The translations under genes and the position numbers were made by a program. Below are positions 7,583 through 17,300 of a stretch of 20,417 bases of DNA, in pieces. The notes beneath the pieces were generated by a model. It did not search any database. It was given only the letters and a program-made list of their open reading frames with translations, and was not told where the DNA came from. How positions within the stretch are numbered: position 1 is the stretch's first letter; the number at the start of each line of letters is the position of its first letter. This DNA is from Candidatus Gallibacteroides avistercoris (GTDB lineage: Bacteria > Bacteroidota > Bacteroidia > Bacteroidales > CHK158-818), in contig DVNA01000087.1 in NCBI GenBank assembly GCA_018714665.1, forward strand, positions 1-20,417. The letters are read 5' to 3'.

Positions 7583-10500
7583 ATGATAAAAGAGCTTTTA
7601 AAGCAACGAATCCTGATATTGGACGGTGCAATGGGAACGATGATTCAACGGTACAACCTAACCGAGGAGGATTATCGAGGAAATTTATTTACAGACTCTC
7701 CGGTTCAATTGAAAGGAAACAACGACCTGTTGTGCCTTACCAAACCAGAAATCATCACTCAAATACACGAAGCATACCTGAATGCCGGCGCCGACATCAT
7801 AGAGACCAACACGTTCAACGCGACATCCGTATCGATGAGCGATTACCAGATGCAGTCGTACGTAAGCCAAATCAATAAAAAAGCTGCCGAACTGGCCAAA
7901 GAGGCCGCTCGAAAATATACAAAATCCAACCCTTCCAAACCGCGCTTCGTTGCCGGATCTATCGGCCCGACAAACAAGACCTGCTCCATATCTCCCGACG
8001 TAAACGACCCGGCATTCCGGGCCCTTACATACGACGACCTTGTCGCCTCATACCGGGAACAGATCACCGCCCTACTGGAAAGCAGGGTAGATTTATTGTT
8101 GATAGAAACCATCTTCGACACCTTGAACGCCAAAGCGGCTTTGTATGCAGCGCAGGAGGCTATGCAAGCAATGCAATGTACGGTTCCTATCATGCTGTCG
8201 GTAACACTATCGGACCGCGGAGGACGTACCTTATCGGGACAAACACTCGATGCATTCCTGGCCTCTATCAGCCATACAGATATACTTTCAGTAGGGCTGA
8301 ACTGTTCATTCGGAGCCCGCGACATGAAACCGTTCTTGAAACAGTTGTCTGAAACCGCCCCGTACTACATCAGTGCCTATCCCAATGCCGGATTGCCCAA
8401 CCGCTTCGGAGAATACGACGAAACACCCGAAACCATGGCTGCCCAAATAAAAGAGTACATCGACGAACGTTTGGTAAACATCATCGGCGGATGTTGCGGC
8501 ACCACCCCCGACCACATCGGACGGTACCAAACCCTCATCCAGGATGCGGTCGTGCGCAAACCGGTACCGCGCAGCACCTCGTTACAACTATCCGGACTGG
8601 AACGGCTGGAAGTCTCCCCTGAAAAAAACTTTGTCAACGTCGGTGAGCGGTGCAATGTGGCCGGTTCACGGAAATTCCTGCGGTTAATCAAAGAAAAAAA
8701 ATACGACGAAGCATTGCAAATTGCACGACAACAAGTTGAAGACGGTGCTCAGATTCTGGATATAAACATGGACGATGCCATGCTTGACGCAAGGCAGGAG
8801 ATGACCCATTTCCTGAACCTGATAGCTTCCGAACCAGATATTGCTCGTCTCCCCATCATGGTAGACTCCTCCAAATGGGAGGTTATCGTAGCAGGATTAA
8901 AATGTATTCAGGGAAAATCCATTGTCAATTCCATCTCCCTGAAAGAGGGAGAAACTGTTTTTCTCGAACACGCCCGCATGATAAAACAGCTGGGCGCGGC
9001 TATCGTCGTGATGGCCTTCGACGAAAAAGGGCAAGCCGACACGTTTGAAAGGAAAATAGAGGTCTGCCGACGGGCCTACAACCTGTTGGTGCAACAAGCC
9101 GGAATAGACCCGAACGACATTATCTTCGACCCAAATGTCTTGGCTATTGCCACCGGGATAGAAGAGCATCTCAATTACGGAGTAGATTTCATACGGGCCA
9201 CCCGCTGGATTAAAGAGAACCTTCCGGGAGCAAAAGTAAGCGGCGGAGTAAGTAACTTGTCGTTCTCTTTCCGGGGAAATAATTACATACGCGAAGCTCT
9301 GCACGCGGTATTCCTGTACCATGCCATCGCTGCCGGTATGGATATGGGCATCGTCAACCCCTCCTCTTCGGTTACCTATTCCGACATTCCAGCCGACACA
9401 TTAACGGTGATAGAAGACGTTCTATTCAATCGAAAAGAAAACGCGACCGAACGGCTGATAGCTTTGGCAGAAAAACTGAAAGAAGAGAAAAACGACTCCG
9501 CTACTGGGAAAGTAGATGAATGGGCAGCCCTCTCCCTGGACGAACGACTGCAACAGGCATTGATAAAAGGCCGGTCAGACACGTTGGAAGAAGACCTACA
9601 CGCTGCCATACAACAATACGGAAAAGCTGTTAAGATTATAGACGGGCCTTTGATGAAAGGGATGAACCGTGTCGGCGAACTTTTCGGAGCAGGAAAGATG
9701 TTTCTGCCCCAAGTGGTAAAAACAGCCCGTACCATGAAACAGGCCGTTGCTATTCTACAACCGTTTATCGAAGCGGAAAAAGATTCAAAAAAATCTACCA
9801 CCGCGGGAAAATTTCTGTTGGCTACCGTAAAAGGCGATGTGCACGACATCGGGAAAAATATTGTTGCCGTGGTGCTGGCCTGCAACAATTTCGAAGTGAT
9901 AGATATGGGAGTAATGGTTCCCACGAACGAGATTGTCCAAAAAGCTATCGACGAAAAGGTTGATTTTGTAGGACTGAGCGGTCTCATCACCCCGTCATTG
10001 GAAGAGATGTGCGCTATTGCCGATGAAATGCAAAAGGCTCATTTAACTATTCCTCTCATGATCGGAGGGGCAACAACCAGCGATTTGCACACGGCGGTAA
10101 AAATTGCACCCCGTTACGACGGTCCGGTTATCCACGTCAAGGATGCCTCACAGAATCCCGTTATTGCCGCGACCTTAATGAATCCAGCCAGTCGAGAAAC
10201 TTATCTCTCAAAACTACAAACAGAGCAAGAACAGTTAAGACAATCTGTCGGAGAAAATATTCACCTACTACCATTAGAAGAGGCCGAGAAACGAAAAATC
10301 TCCATTGACTGGTCAAATTATACGCCTGTTATTCCTCGACAAGAAGGATTACATATTTACAATGAAATATCTATAAAAGAGGCTCGTAAATTTATAAATT
10401 GGAAATATTTCTTTAAGGCATGGCGGTTAAGCGGCGAGTTCTCATCCATCGCCTCCCTGCACGGTTGCGACCATTGCAAAGCCTCCTGGCTGGCCTCTTT

Positions 10501-11263
10501 CGATGAAAGCAAACGGACCAAAGCCTCAGAAGCCATGCAACTGTACAAAGAGGCTTCGCGGTATTTAGATATCTTGGAGCAAAACGAACAAATACAGATA
10601 AAAGCCATTTACCGTTTCTCGAAAGCTAACAGCGATGGACAAAACATTGTTCTGCCCGAAGAAAATATCACAATCCCCTGTTTACGGCAACAATCTGTAA
10701 AAGAAAACGAAAAAATTTCCCTACTCTCTTTGGCCGATTTTGTGGCGCCTGCCTCATCCGGCATTACCGACTACATCGGCTCATTTGCCGTAACCACAGG
10801 AAAAGAAATTGAAGAATTAATCGAGAAACAACAACATAAAGGAGATAATTATCAAGCCATTCTGCTTCAATCTTTATCCGATAGAATTGTTGAAGCCGCC
10901 ACCGAGCTGTTGCATTACCGTATCCGAACCGACTTCTGGGGATATGTTCCGAGCGAAGCATTAGAACCAGAACGGATGCTGCAACAAAAATACCAGGGAA
11001 TACGTCCGGCGGTAGGCTATCCTTCGCTCCCGGACCAGTCCCTGATGAAAGAGATGAACCAACTGTTACAATTTGAGCAGATTGGTATATTCCCCACGGA
11101 AAACGGGGCACTGCGTCCCAGTTCATCCGTAACCGGTTTGATGATAGCTCATCCGCAATCAAGCTATTTTATGGTCGGGAAGATCGGCGACGACCAACGT
11201 CGCGTTTATTCCCGACAACGGGGCTTTTCGATGGAAGAATCTTCCAAATGGTTATCCGTATAA
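7583..11263 (+). CDS. metH: Cobalamin-dependent methionine synthase
   Basis: The protein transfers a methyl group from 5-methyltetrahydrofolate through cobalamin to homocysteine, giving methionine and tetrahydrofolate in the cytoplasm. At 1226 residues it has the full four-module MetH layout. The homocysteine domain (about 1-325) holds the zinc ligands Cys241 (GLNCSFGA) and Cys304-Cys305 (GGCCGTTPDH). The pterin domain (about 340-620) includes NVGERCNVAGSRKF. The cobalamin cap and Rossmann domains (about 645-890) carry DVHDIGKN, with His754 as the cobalt ligand and Asp752 behind it. The activation domain (about 900-1226) has the AdoMet motif RPAVGY (Arg1141-Tyr1146). All key residues are intact. 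It is a single gene with its own promoter and a bidirectional terminator. No cobalamin riboswitch precedes it. Confidence 0.97.
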   Translation: MIKELLKQRILILDGAMGTMIQRYNLTEEDYRGNLFTDSPVQLKGNNDLLCLTKPEIITQIHEAYLNAGADIIETNTFNATSVSMSDYQMQSYVSQINKKAAELAKEAARKYTKSNPSKPRFVAGSIGPTNKTCSISPDVNDPAFRALTYDDLVASYREQITALLESRVDLLLIETIFDTLNAKAALYAAQEAMQAMQCTVPIMLSVTLSDRGGRTLSGQTLDAFLASISHTDILSVGLNCSFGARDMKPFLKQLSETAPYYISAYPNAGLPNRFGEYDETPETMAAQIKEYIDERLVNIIGGCCGTTPDHIGRYQTLIQDAVVRKPVPRSTSLQLSGLERLEVSPEKNFVNVGERCNVAGSRKFLRLIKEKKYDEALQIARQQVEDGAQILDINMDDAMLDARQEMTHFLNLIASEPDIARLPIMVDSSKWEVIVAGLKCIQGKSIVNSISLKEGETVFLEHARMIKQLGAAIVVMAFDEKGQADTFERKIEVCRRAYNLLVQQAGIDPNDIIFDPNVLAIATGIEEHLNYGVDFIRATRWIKENLPGAKVSGGVSNLSFSFRGNNYIREALHAVFLYHAIAAGMDMGIVNPSSSVTYSDIPADTLTVIEDVLFNRKENATERLIALAEKLKEEKNDSATGKVDEWAALSLDERLQQALIKGRSDTLEEDLHAAIQQYGKAVKIIDGPLMKGMNRVGELFGAGKMFLPQVVKTARTMKQAVAILQPFIEAEKDSKKSTTAGKFLLATVKGDVHDIGKNIVAVVLACNNFEVIDMGVMVPTNEIVQKAIDEKVDFVGLSGLITPSLEEMCAIADEMQKAHLTIPLMIGGATTSDLHTAVKIAPRYDGPVIHVKDASQNPVIAATLMNPASRETYLSKLQTEQEQLRQSVGENIHLLPLEEAEKRKISIDWSNYTPVIPRQEGLHIYNEISIKEARKFINWKYFFKAWRLSGEFSSIASLHGCDHCKASWLASFDESKRTKASEAMQLYKEASRYLDILEQNEQIQIKAIYRFSKANSDGQNIVLPEENITIPCLRQQSVKENEKISLLSLADFVAPASSGITDYIGSFAVTTGKEIEELIEKQQHKGDNYQAILLQSLSDRIVEAATELLHYRIRTDFWGYVPSEALEPERMLQQKYQGIRPAVGYPSLPDQSLMKEMNQLLQFEQIGIFPTENGALRPSSSVTGLMIAHPQSSYFMVGKIGDDQRRVYSRQRGFSMEESSKWLSV

Positions 11264-11268
11264 CAATA

Positions 11269-11308
11269 CAAAAAAACGATAGCTATTTTACGAGCTATCG
11301 TTTTTTTT
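11269..11308. terminator. Bidirectional rho-independent terminator
   Basis: ACGATAGCT (11276-11284) and AGCTATCGT (11293-11301) pair perfectly around an 8-base loop. A-rich sequence lies on the left and T8 on the right. It separates convergent metH (+) and the porin gene (-) and serves both. Confidence 0.93.
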
Positions 11309-11336
11309 GTATAAACAAACAGAATCTCGGATTACG

Positions 11337-12602
11337 TTAGAAATTGTATTGTGCCATAAATTGAATACGGTTGGCGTGTCCGGTTTTCAAATCCATGTTT
11401 TTTCTACGGCCGTACAGATATTCCAATCCCAACCGGCAATCCTCGGTCATATCCCAGAACAAATTCCCCACGATATATCGTGCATACTTGTATCCGTCGG
11501 GCTGATAATAACCGTTTTTATCATATAACCGAACCTGACTGTATGATGCCGAAGCGAACCACGAATCATTGAAATTATAACGAATACCTGCCAAGAACGA
11601 AAATGTAGGTAAAAGCTGCATCTGCCCGCTATCGTCCGAACGGGGAACCATATCCAGCCCGTCTCCGCTCAAATCGTTTATATAACGGGTTATTCCCTTT
11701 CCAAACATTCCCTGGTAATACAATGACACTTGGGGACAAGTATTGTAAACACCCGACAATTGGATACCCCATCCCAATAGATTTTTATTCTCCTCCGTAT
11801 TCAGATTGCGATACGACAAGGTCCGCAGTAATCCGGTAGCCCGAAGATGGCTCTTATTTTTCCAAACATATTGTACATACAGCGGTATATCCGGAACTCT
11901 TTGCGGAATAGGCTCATTGTAAACATTATATGTTGCCGACAACCTGGGATATTCTGCCGCCAGGGCCATTTGCCAATGTTCATTGGGTTCGTACGTGTAT
12001 CGGATCTGAACATTCTGCTCCGAGGTGTTGGCATTCGGGCCGGCGTTGTCGATGGTTGGAGGAACAGATGCCACATCCGAATAGGTGCTCCACGAACGTC
12101 CGAACAAGAATCCCCGAAACGAGATATAGGCCTGGCGGAGCTTGAAATTTTTATTCAGTCCCCGGAAATCCGATTCGATATACACATTGAAATCGCCCAA
12201 CAACCGGTTACTACCCACTAATTCAAAAAATATCCGGGACGTGGAGGCATCCATCTGAAATTGATTGTGCTCGGCCGGATTATTGGGAACCGGAATGTCG
12301 TACGGGACAAAATCTATATTATCGGAGATTCCGTTAAAATCGTACGAAGCCGTCATCCGAACAAATCCTCCTATCCCCAGAGCAAACTTCCGTTTTTGGT
12401 CGTACAATAAAAATCGAGGCACTTTTGGGTCCTGGAAATGAGGACTTTCCATTTCATACAACAAAGCGATAATATCGCCATTGGCCTTTTTTATGGGTAT
12501 AAAAATGATTCCTTCTCCCTCTTGGGCTTTCAATACCGGACAACAAAACAAAAAAGCCACAGTCCATAATAATACTGTTTTGCAACTCATATATTCATTC
12601 AT
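11337..12602 (-). CDS. DcaP-like trimeric outer-membrane porin
   Basis: This protein of about 421 residues resembles the DcaP family of porins: KFALGIGGFVRMTASYDFNG opens the barrel, followed by DFVPYDIPVP, a QFQMDASTSRIFFELVGS segment, GDFNVYIESDFRG, LRQAYISFRGFLFGRSWSTYSD, PPTIDNAGPN and IRYTYEP. The barrel should allow passive uptake of small, often negatively charged solutes. It ends ...QYNF, and a C-terminal Phe is the usual outer-membrane assembly signal. The frame is open to an ATG at 12630-12632, but a start at 12600-12602 (MNEYMSCK) or 12588-12590 (MSCKTVLLW) puts the signal peptide (to PVLKAQ) at a normal distance; I chose 12602. The short stretch after the signal (residues about 25-60, IIFIPIKKANGDIIALLYEM) may be a periplasmic N-terminal helix or coiled coil. 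It is a single gene. Confidence 0.85.
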   Translation of the reverse strand: MNEYMSCKTVLLWTVAFLFCCPVLKAQEGEGIIFIPIKKANGDIIALLYEMESPHFQDPKVPRFLLYDQKRKFALGIGGFVRMTASYDFNGISDNIDFVPYDIPVPNNPAEHNQFQMDASTSRIFFELVGSNRLLGDFNVYIESDFRGLNKNFKLRQAYISFRGFLFGRSWSTYSDVASVPPTIDNAGPNANTSEQNVQIRYTYEPNEHWQMALAAEYPRLSATYNVYNEPIPQRVPDIPLYVQYVWKNKSHLRATGLLRTLSYRNLNTEENKNLLGWGIQLSGVYNTCPQVSLYYQGMFGKGITRYINDLSGDGLDMVPRSDDSGQMQLLPTFSFLAGIRYNFNDSWFASASYSQVRLYDKNGYYQPDGYKYARYIVGNLFWDMTEDCRLGLEYLYGRRKNMDLKTGHANRIQFMAQYNF

Positions 12603-12760
12603 TAAAAGATTTACTCGTTGAAATAAGACCAACCGTTACAGAGAAAGCTCTTTTGACTTTCCCATATCTTTCTAACAAATGAATCTTCGGTTTGTTTCAG
12701 ATTATTACTGAATCGCAAGTTATCTGGGACAATCCTTCTTTACGCAATTTTATAACATAA

Positions 12761-12788
12761 AAAATGGCATCTTTCCAGATGCCATTTT
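12761..12788 (-). terminator. Terminator of the lysE-CBM9 operon
   Basis: AAAATGGCATCT (12761-12772) and AGATGCCATTTT (12777-12788) form a perfect 12-bp stem with loop TTCC. Read on the minus strand it ends in six T residues. It lies 27 bases past the stop of the CBM9-like gene. The remaining 12633-12760 holds no gene and should contain the porin promoter. Confidence 0.9.
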
Positions 12789-12814
12789 GTTTATTAATTG
12801 TCTTACATAAATCA

Positions 12815-13468
12815 TTACAGATAGATCTCACCAAAAAATTCCGGACAATGAAAATTGGGAACAGGCAAATCAATAGGGCTCCAACTCAAATAATGGGGTA
12901 AAGAGGTTGCATCGGCACATTTATAGAAGTTGGCATTTATTTTTTCCGGAAGATTCGATCCATCCAATCCCAACAAAGAAAACGGTATGGCAACCACCAA
13001 TTCCCAGGCAAACAAACCGTGCATCTCTTCAAAAGGTCTGTCTCCAACAGAAGAGAATCGTTTTATTTGAGCAATCTGCCCGTCGGAAAACGGTACCGCC
13101 TCATCCCTCGACCGACGTTTGGCCGCCAAGCAAGTACCAATACAGTTGAACTCAAAATTGTAATACTCTTTTTCGCCCGGTACCTGGGCAAAAAATTCCA
13201 CACAACTATCTTCCCATACGGATGAATTGTTCTTTGAGTTCACTGCCCGCAAACAGTTTCCACGGACAAAATAACTTATATACAGATACTTCTCCGTACG
13301 GGCTATTCCAAATGCCGAAATCGGTTTATACGGAAAATCTTGTTCCCAATTCGCATATTCAATACTTTGACGGGTAGCCTGTTCTTCCATAAAATCAGCA
13401 ACAGACTCCATTGTTACCTGATCCAGATTCGGAATTACCGGAACTTTTAATTTCTTGTTCATACCCAA
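12815..13468 (-). CDS. CBM9-like (family 9 carbohydrate-binding-like) protein
   Basis: This 217-residue protein fits the family-9-like carbohydrate-binding fold seen in many Bacteroidota proteins. Landmarks are the early strand FGIARTEKYLYISYFVRGN, the WEDSCVEFF motif (about 85-95), YYNFEFNCIG, WELVVAIPFSLLG and a C-terminal LSWSPIDLPVPNFHCPEFFG. There is no signal peptide (start MGMNKKLKVPVIP) and no attached catalytic domain, so it is probably cytoplasmic and the sugar-binding role is only a family label. It starts 16 bases after the LysE-type gene and is co-transcribed with it. A terminator follows. Function is unknown; ligand-binding Trp residues could not be confirmed by eye. Confidence 0.75.
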   Translation of the reverse strand: MGMNKKLKVPVIPNLDQVTMESVADFMEEQATRQSIEYANWEQDFPYKPISAFGIARTEKYLYISYFVRGNCLRAVNSKNNSSVWEDSCVEFFAQVPGEKEYYNFEFNCIGTCLAAKRRSRDEAVPFSDGQIAQIKRFSSVGDRPFEEMHGLFAWELVVAIPFSLLGLDGSNLPEKINANFYKCADATSLPHYLSWSPIDLPVPNFHCPEFFGEIYL

Positions 13469-13484
13469 TCCTCCATTTATTTAA

Positions 13485-14138
13485 TCAATATTTTATTGTA
13501 GCGACAAAATCTTTCAATCCCATGACAAAACCGACAATAGACATCACGATGATAACTAAGCCTATTATACGATTTATCAACCAAATACTGCGGACATTAA
13601 ACTTTTTACGCACCTTATTGATAAAATAGGTAATTGTAAACCACCAACAGACGGCTCCCATTACAATTGATGTATACCCGACGATAACATGTATCAGTTT
13701 CGATTCAGCCACAAAAAAATTCAAGCGGGCAAACAATCCGATAAACAAGAAAAGTATCAACGGATTGGAAAATGTCAGGAAAAAAGAGGTCAAGAAATCC
13801 TGCGTATAATTTTTCTTTCCCAAATGTTGTTTCCGGATGTTCCGCATCGGATTTTGTTTATATAGATAAACGCCAAAACCGACCAATACGAAACTGCCTA
13901 TAATTTGAAGCAGGCTTTGGTTCGATGCTACAAAATCGACCACTATGGACATTCCTAACCCCGTCAAAACGGCATATACCAGATCAGATAAAGAAGCCCC
14001 TACTCCTGTTACGAAACCAGACCACCGTCCTCTGTTCAATGTACGCTGTATGCACAAAACGCCTATCGGTCCCATGGGTGCAGACACCAATATGCCAATG
14101 GCAAATCCTTTGATTATAGTGTACAACATCAAATCCAT
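13485..14138 (-). CDS. LysE/RhtB-family exporter
   Basis: This 217-residue inner-membrane protein has about six hydrophobic segments. Near the N-terminus it shows the LysE-family signature GILVSAPMGPIGVLCIQRTL followed by a Gly-rich stretch GFVTGVGASLSDLVYA. A middle loop is basic (KQNPMRNIRKQHLGKKN), and FFLTFSNPLILFLFIGLFA continues the family pattern. The family exports amino acids or related small molecules; the substrate cannot be predicted. It is the first gene of a two-gene operon with the CBM9-like gene and is divergent from purL, with 235 bases between their starts. Confidence 0.85.
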   Translation of the reverse strand: MDLMLYTIIKGFAIGILVSAPMGPIGVLCIQRTLNRGRWSGFVTGVGASLSDLVYAVLTGLGMSIVVDFVASNQSLLQIIGSFVLVGFGVYLYKQNPMRNIRKQHLGKKNYTQDFLTSFFLTFSNPLILFLFIGLFARLNFFVAESKLIHVIVGYTSIVMGAVCWWFTITYFINKVRKKFNVRSIWLINRIIGLVIIVMSIVGFVMGLKDFVATIKY

Positions 14139-14199
14139 CTTCTACGATGTAATTTTTCCAATTCGATTTATTTTATGGGCTAAAAACGTGAATGCTGTG

Positions 14200-14207
14200 C
14201 AAAGATA
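14200..14207 (-). promoter_or_regulatory. Possible -7 element for the lysE operon
   Basis: On the minus strand the sequence reads TATCTTTG, matching TAnnTTTG, 62 bases before the LysE start. No TTTG is found at the expected -33 distance (an ATTG lies about 23 bases upstream), so this is weak. Confidence 0.3.
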
Positions 14208-14273
14208 CAAGGAAATTATTAAATTGGGCTCAATTGTTTTGCCAATATTCTTTTAAAGACCGCAGGATTTGAT

Positions 14274-14281
14274 TATTTTTG
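14274..14281 (+). promoter_or_regulatory. Candidate purL -7 element
   Basis: TATTTTTG matches TAnnTTTG. TTTT at 14251-14254 lies 19 bases upstream in the -33 position, an imperfect match to TTTG. The leader to the purL start would be about 85 bases. Confidence 0.45.
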
Positions 14282-14309
14282 CAAACCGATTTCAAACGGT
14301 TTGCAAAAA
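14276..14309. promoter_or_regulatory. 13-bp perfect inverted repeat over the purL promoter
   Basis: TTTTTGCAAACCG (14276-14288) and CGGTTTGCAAAAA (14297-14309) are exact complements, separated by ATTTCAAA. The left arm overlaps the candidate -7 element and the centre covers the expected transcription start. The location suits a repressor operator for purine control; a hairpin at the mRNA 5' end is the alternative. The half site GCAAAC resembles that of LacI-family PurR, but the spacing is much wider than a PurR box. Confidence 0.55.
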
Positions 14310-14373
14310 GAAATCTTTCATACCGAGAATAGATAAAACGATAACAATTGAATACACATTAAACAACAATACA

Positions 14374-17300
14374 ATGGTTCTTTTTTTCAAGACATCAACC
14401 AAATCTGTTATCGCGGTAAACGCAGACCATGCGTTTTCTCCGGAAGAAACAAAAAAATTGTGCTGGCTATTCAGCGACGCCTCTGTTTTAGATAACACAG
14501 AAGTGGATGGATGGTTCGTAGGACCCCGCAAGGAAATGATTACCCCGTGGAGTACCAATGCCGTGGAAATTACCCAGAACATGGGACTTTGCGGCATCAA
14601 ACGAATTGAAGAATACTTCCCGGTAAAATCAGAAAAAGCCAACTACGACCCGATGTTGCAACGTATATACAACGGACTTTCCCAATCGGTCTTCGAGATT
14701 AATAAAAAACCCGATCCAATAGTACATATCGACGATATAGAAACTTATAACCGACAAGAAGGATTGGCACTGAGCAATGACGAAGTTACCTACCTGAACA
14801 ACATCAGCAAAAAAATCGGCCGAAAACTGACCGATAGCGAAGTGTTCGGCTTTTCGCAAGTAAACTCAGAACACTGCCGACACAAAATCTTCAACGGTAT
14901 CTTTATCATCGACGGTCAGGAGAAAGAAAGTTCTCTTTTCAAACTCATCAAGAAAACATCCGAATACAATCCCAACCATTTGGTCTCTGCATACAAAGAC
15001 AATGTCGCTTTTAACGAAGGACCTACCATCGAACAGTTTGCACCGGCATCAGCCGACAAACCCGATTATTTCCAAATAAAAGATATCAAAACGGTTATTT
15101 CGCTTAAAGCAGAAACCCACAATTTTCCGACTACGGTAGAACCTTTCAACGGCGCTGCCACCGGGACAGGAGGCGAAATACGCGACCGTTTAGGAGGCGG
15201 AAAAGCCAGTCTCCCGATTGCCGGAACTGCCGTATATATGACCTCGTATCCCCGTCCCGAAAAAGGGCGGCCGTGGGAACGGAAAGCAATGAAAGCCCGA
15301 AAATGGCTGTATCAGACACCGGAACAAATCCTGATCAAAGCCTCCAACGGGGCCTCCGATTTCGGGAATAAATTCGGGCAACCGCTTATCTGCGGATCAC
15401 TCCTTACGTTTGAACATGCTGAAAACTACAAGAAATTTGCCTACGACAAAGTAATCATGCTGGCCGGAGGTGTCGGATTCGGTACCGTACGGGATGCCAT
15501 CAAAGGTACCCCCGAAAAAGGCGAAAAGGTTGTGGTAATGGGAGGAGACAACTATCGAATCGGAATGGGTGGCGGAGCCGTATCGTCGGTAGATACCGGT
15601 TTATACGACAATGCCATAGAGCTGAATGCTGTACAGAGGGCCAATCCGGAAATGCAAAAGCGGGTATCGAACGTCATCCGGGCATTGGCCGAATCAGACA
15701 ACAACCCGATTGTCTCCATACATGACCACGGCGCAGGAGGGCACCTGAATTGCCTGTCCGAACTGGTAGAAGGTACCGGCGGCAAAATAGAGATGGACAA
15801 ATTGCCCGTAGGCGACCCCACCCTTTCGGCCAAAGAGATCATAGGCAACGAAAGCCAGGAAAGAATGGGATTGTTGATCTACGACAAAGATATCGAAAAG
15901 GTACAACGCATTGCCGATCGGGAAAGAGCCCCGATGTACGTGGTGGGAGAAACTACCGGCGATATGCGTTTCGTCTTTGAACAAAAAGATGGAGAGCGTC
16001 CCATCGACCTGGAAATGGATGATATGTTCGGAAAAGCCCCCCGTACGGTTATGATCGACAAAACCATAGAAGAAAAATACGCCCCCGTCAAATACGATAC
16101 GGCCAAAATCCATGAATATATCGCAAATGTATTGCAACTTGAAGCGGTAGCCTGCAAAGATTGGTTGACCAATAAGGTAGACCGGTCGGTAACAGGAAAA
16201 ATAGCCCGACAACAATGCCAAGGCGAGATACAGTTGCCGTTAAGCGACTGCGGCGTCGTAGCACTTGATTACCGGGGGAAAGCCGGTATCGCCACCTCCA
16301 TCGGTCACGCGCCCCAGGCTGCCATGGTCGATCCTGCGGCAGGGTCGGTTTTAGCAATTGCCGAATCGTTGACCAACATCGTTTGGGCCCCCTTGACAGA
16401 TGGACTTAACAGCGTCTCCCTCAGTGCCAACTGGATGTGGCCCTGCAAAAACGAAGGGGAAGATGCCCGTCTGTACAAAGCCGTAGAGGCTTGCAGTCAA
16501 TTTGCCTGCGACCTGGGCATCAATATCCCAACCGGGAAAGACAGCCTTTCAATGACACAAAAATACGGTGAAGAAAAAGTATTCTCTCCCGGAACCGTTA
16601 TTATCTCGGCCGGAGGCGAAGTCTCGGACATCAAAAAAGTCGTATCGCCCGTATTGGCCAAAGACCGTAACAGCGCCGTTTATTACATAGACTTTTCGTT
16701 CGATACGTTCAAACTGGGAGGTTCAGCCTTTGCCCAATCTCTCAACAAAATCGGCGACGAAGTTCCTACGGTTACCAACAGCGAATATTTCCGCGATGCC
16801 TTCAATACCATCCAGCAATTGATCGATGCAGGCCTAGTATTGGCCGGACACGATATCTCAGCAGGTGGTATGTTGACGGCTTTGCTCGAAATGAATTTTG
16901 CCAACACAACAGGCGGTTTGGAAGTAAATCTTGACAAAATAGCGGAACCGGATCTTATTAAAATCCTGTTCAGCGAAAATCCGGGCGTCCTGATTCAGGT
17001 AAAAGACCAAAAAGAGGTTGAACGGATTCTGAAAGAAAACGGAATCGGATTCTCCAAGATAGCACGTCCTTGCAAAGAACGCCATCTTTTAGTAACCAAA
17101 GAGGGGGCTACTTACCAGTTCGGTATCGACTACCTGCGAGACATCTGGTTCTCCACCTCCTACCTGCTCGATTGCAAACAAAGCGGTACAAAATGCGCCA
17201 AAGCTCGTTTTGAAAACTACAAGCAACAACCGATACAGCTCAAATTCAAACCGACATTCAACGGTCAATTGTCCTCCTATGGTATCTCTGCCGACCGGCG

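Noticed and set aside
9376..9990. 204-codon open frame on the minus strand inside metH
   Set aside because: It is a Ser/Phe-rich antisense frame with no motif, fully covered by conserved metH coding sequence.
12603..12632. Earlier start codon for the porin
   Set aside because: It adds ten residues in front of a good signal peptide; starts at 12602 or 12590 fit secretion better.
14269..14373. Upstream in-frame extension of purL by 35 codons
   Set aside because: It would start inside the candidate promoter and translate across the palindrome; the family N-terminus begins at the ATG at 14374.
15694..16221. 175-codon minus-strand open frame inside purL
   Set aside because: Antisense shadow of conserved synthetase-domain coding sequence, with no motif.
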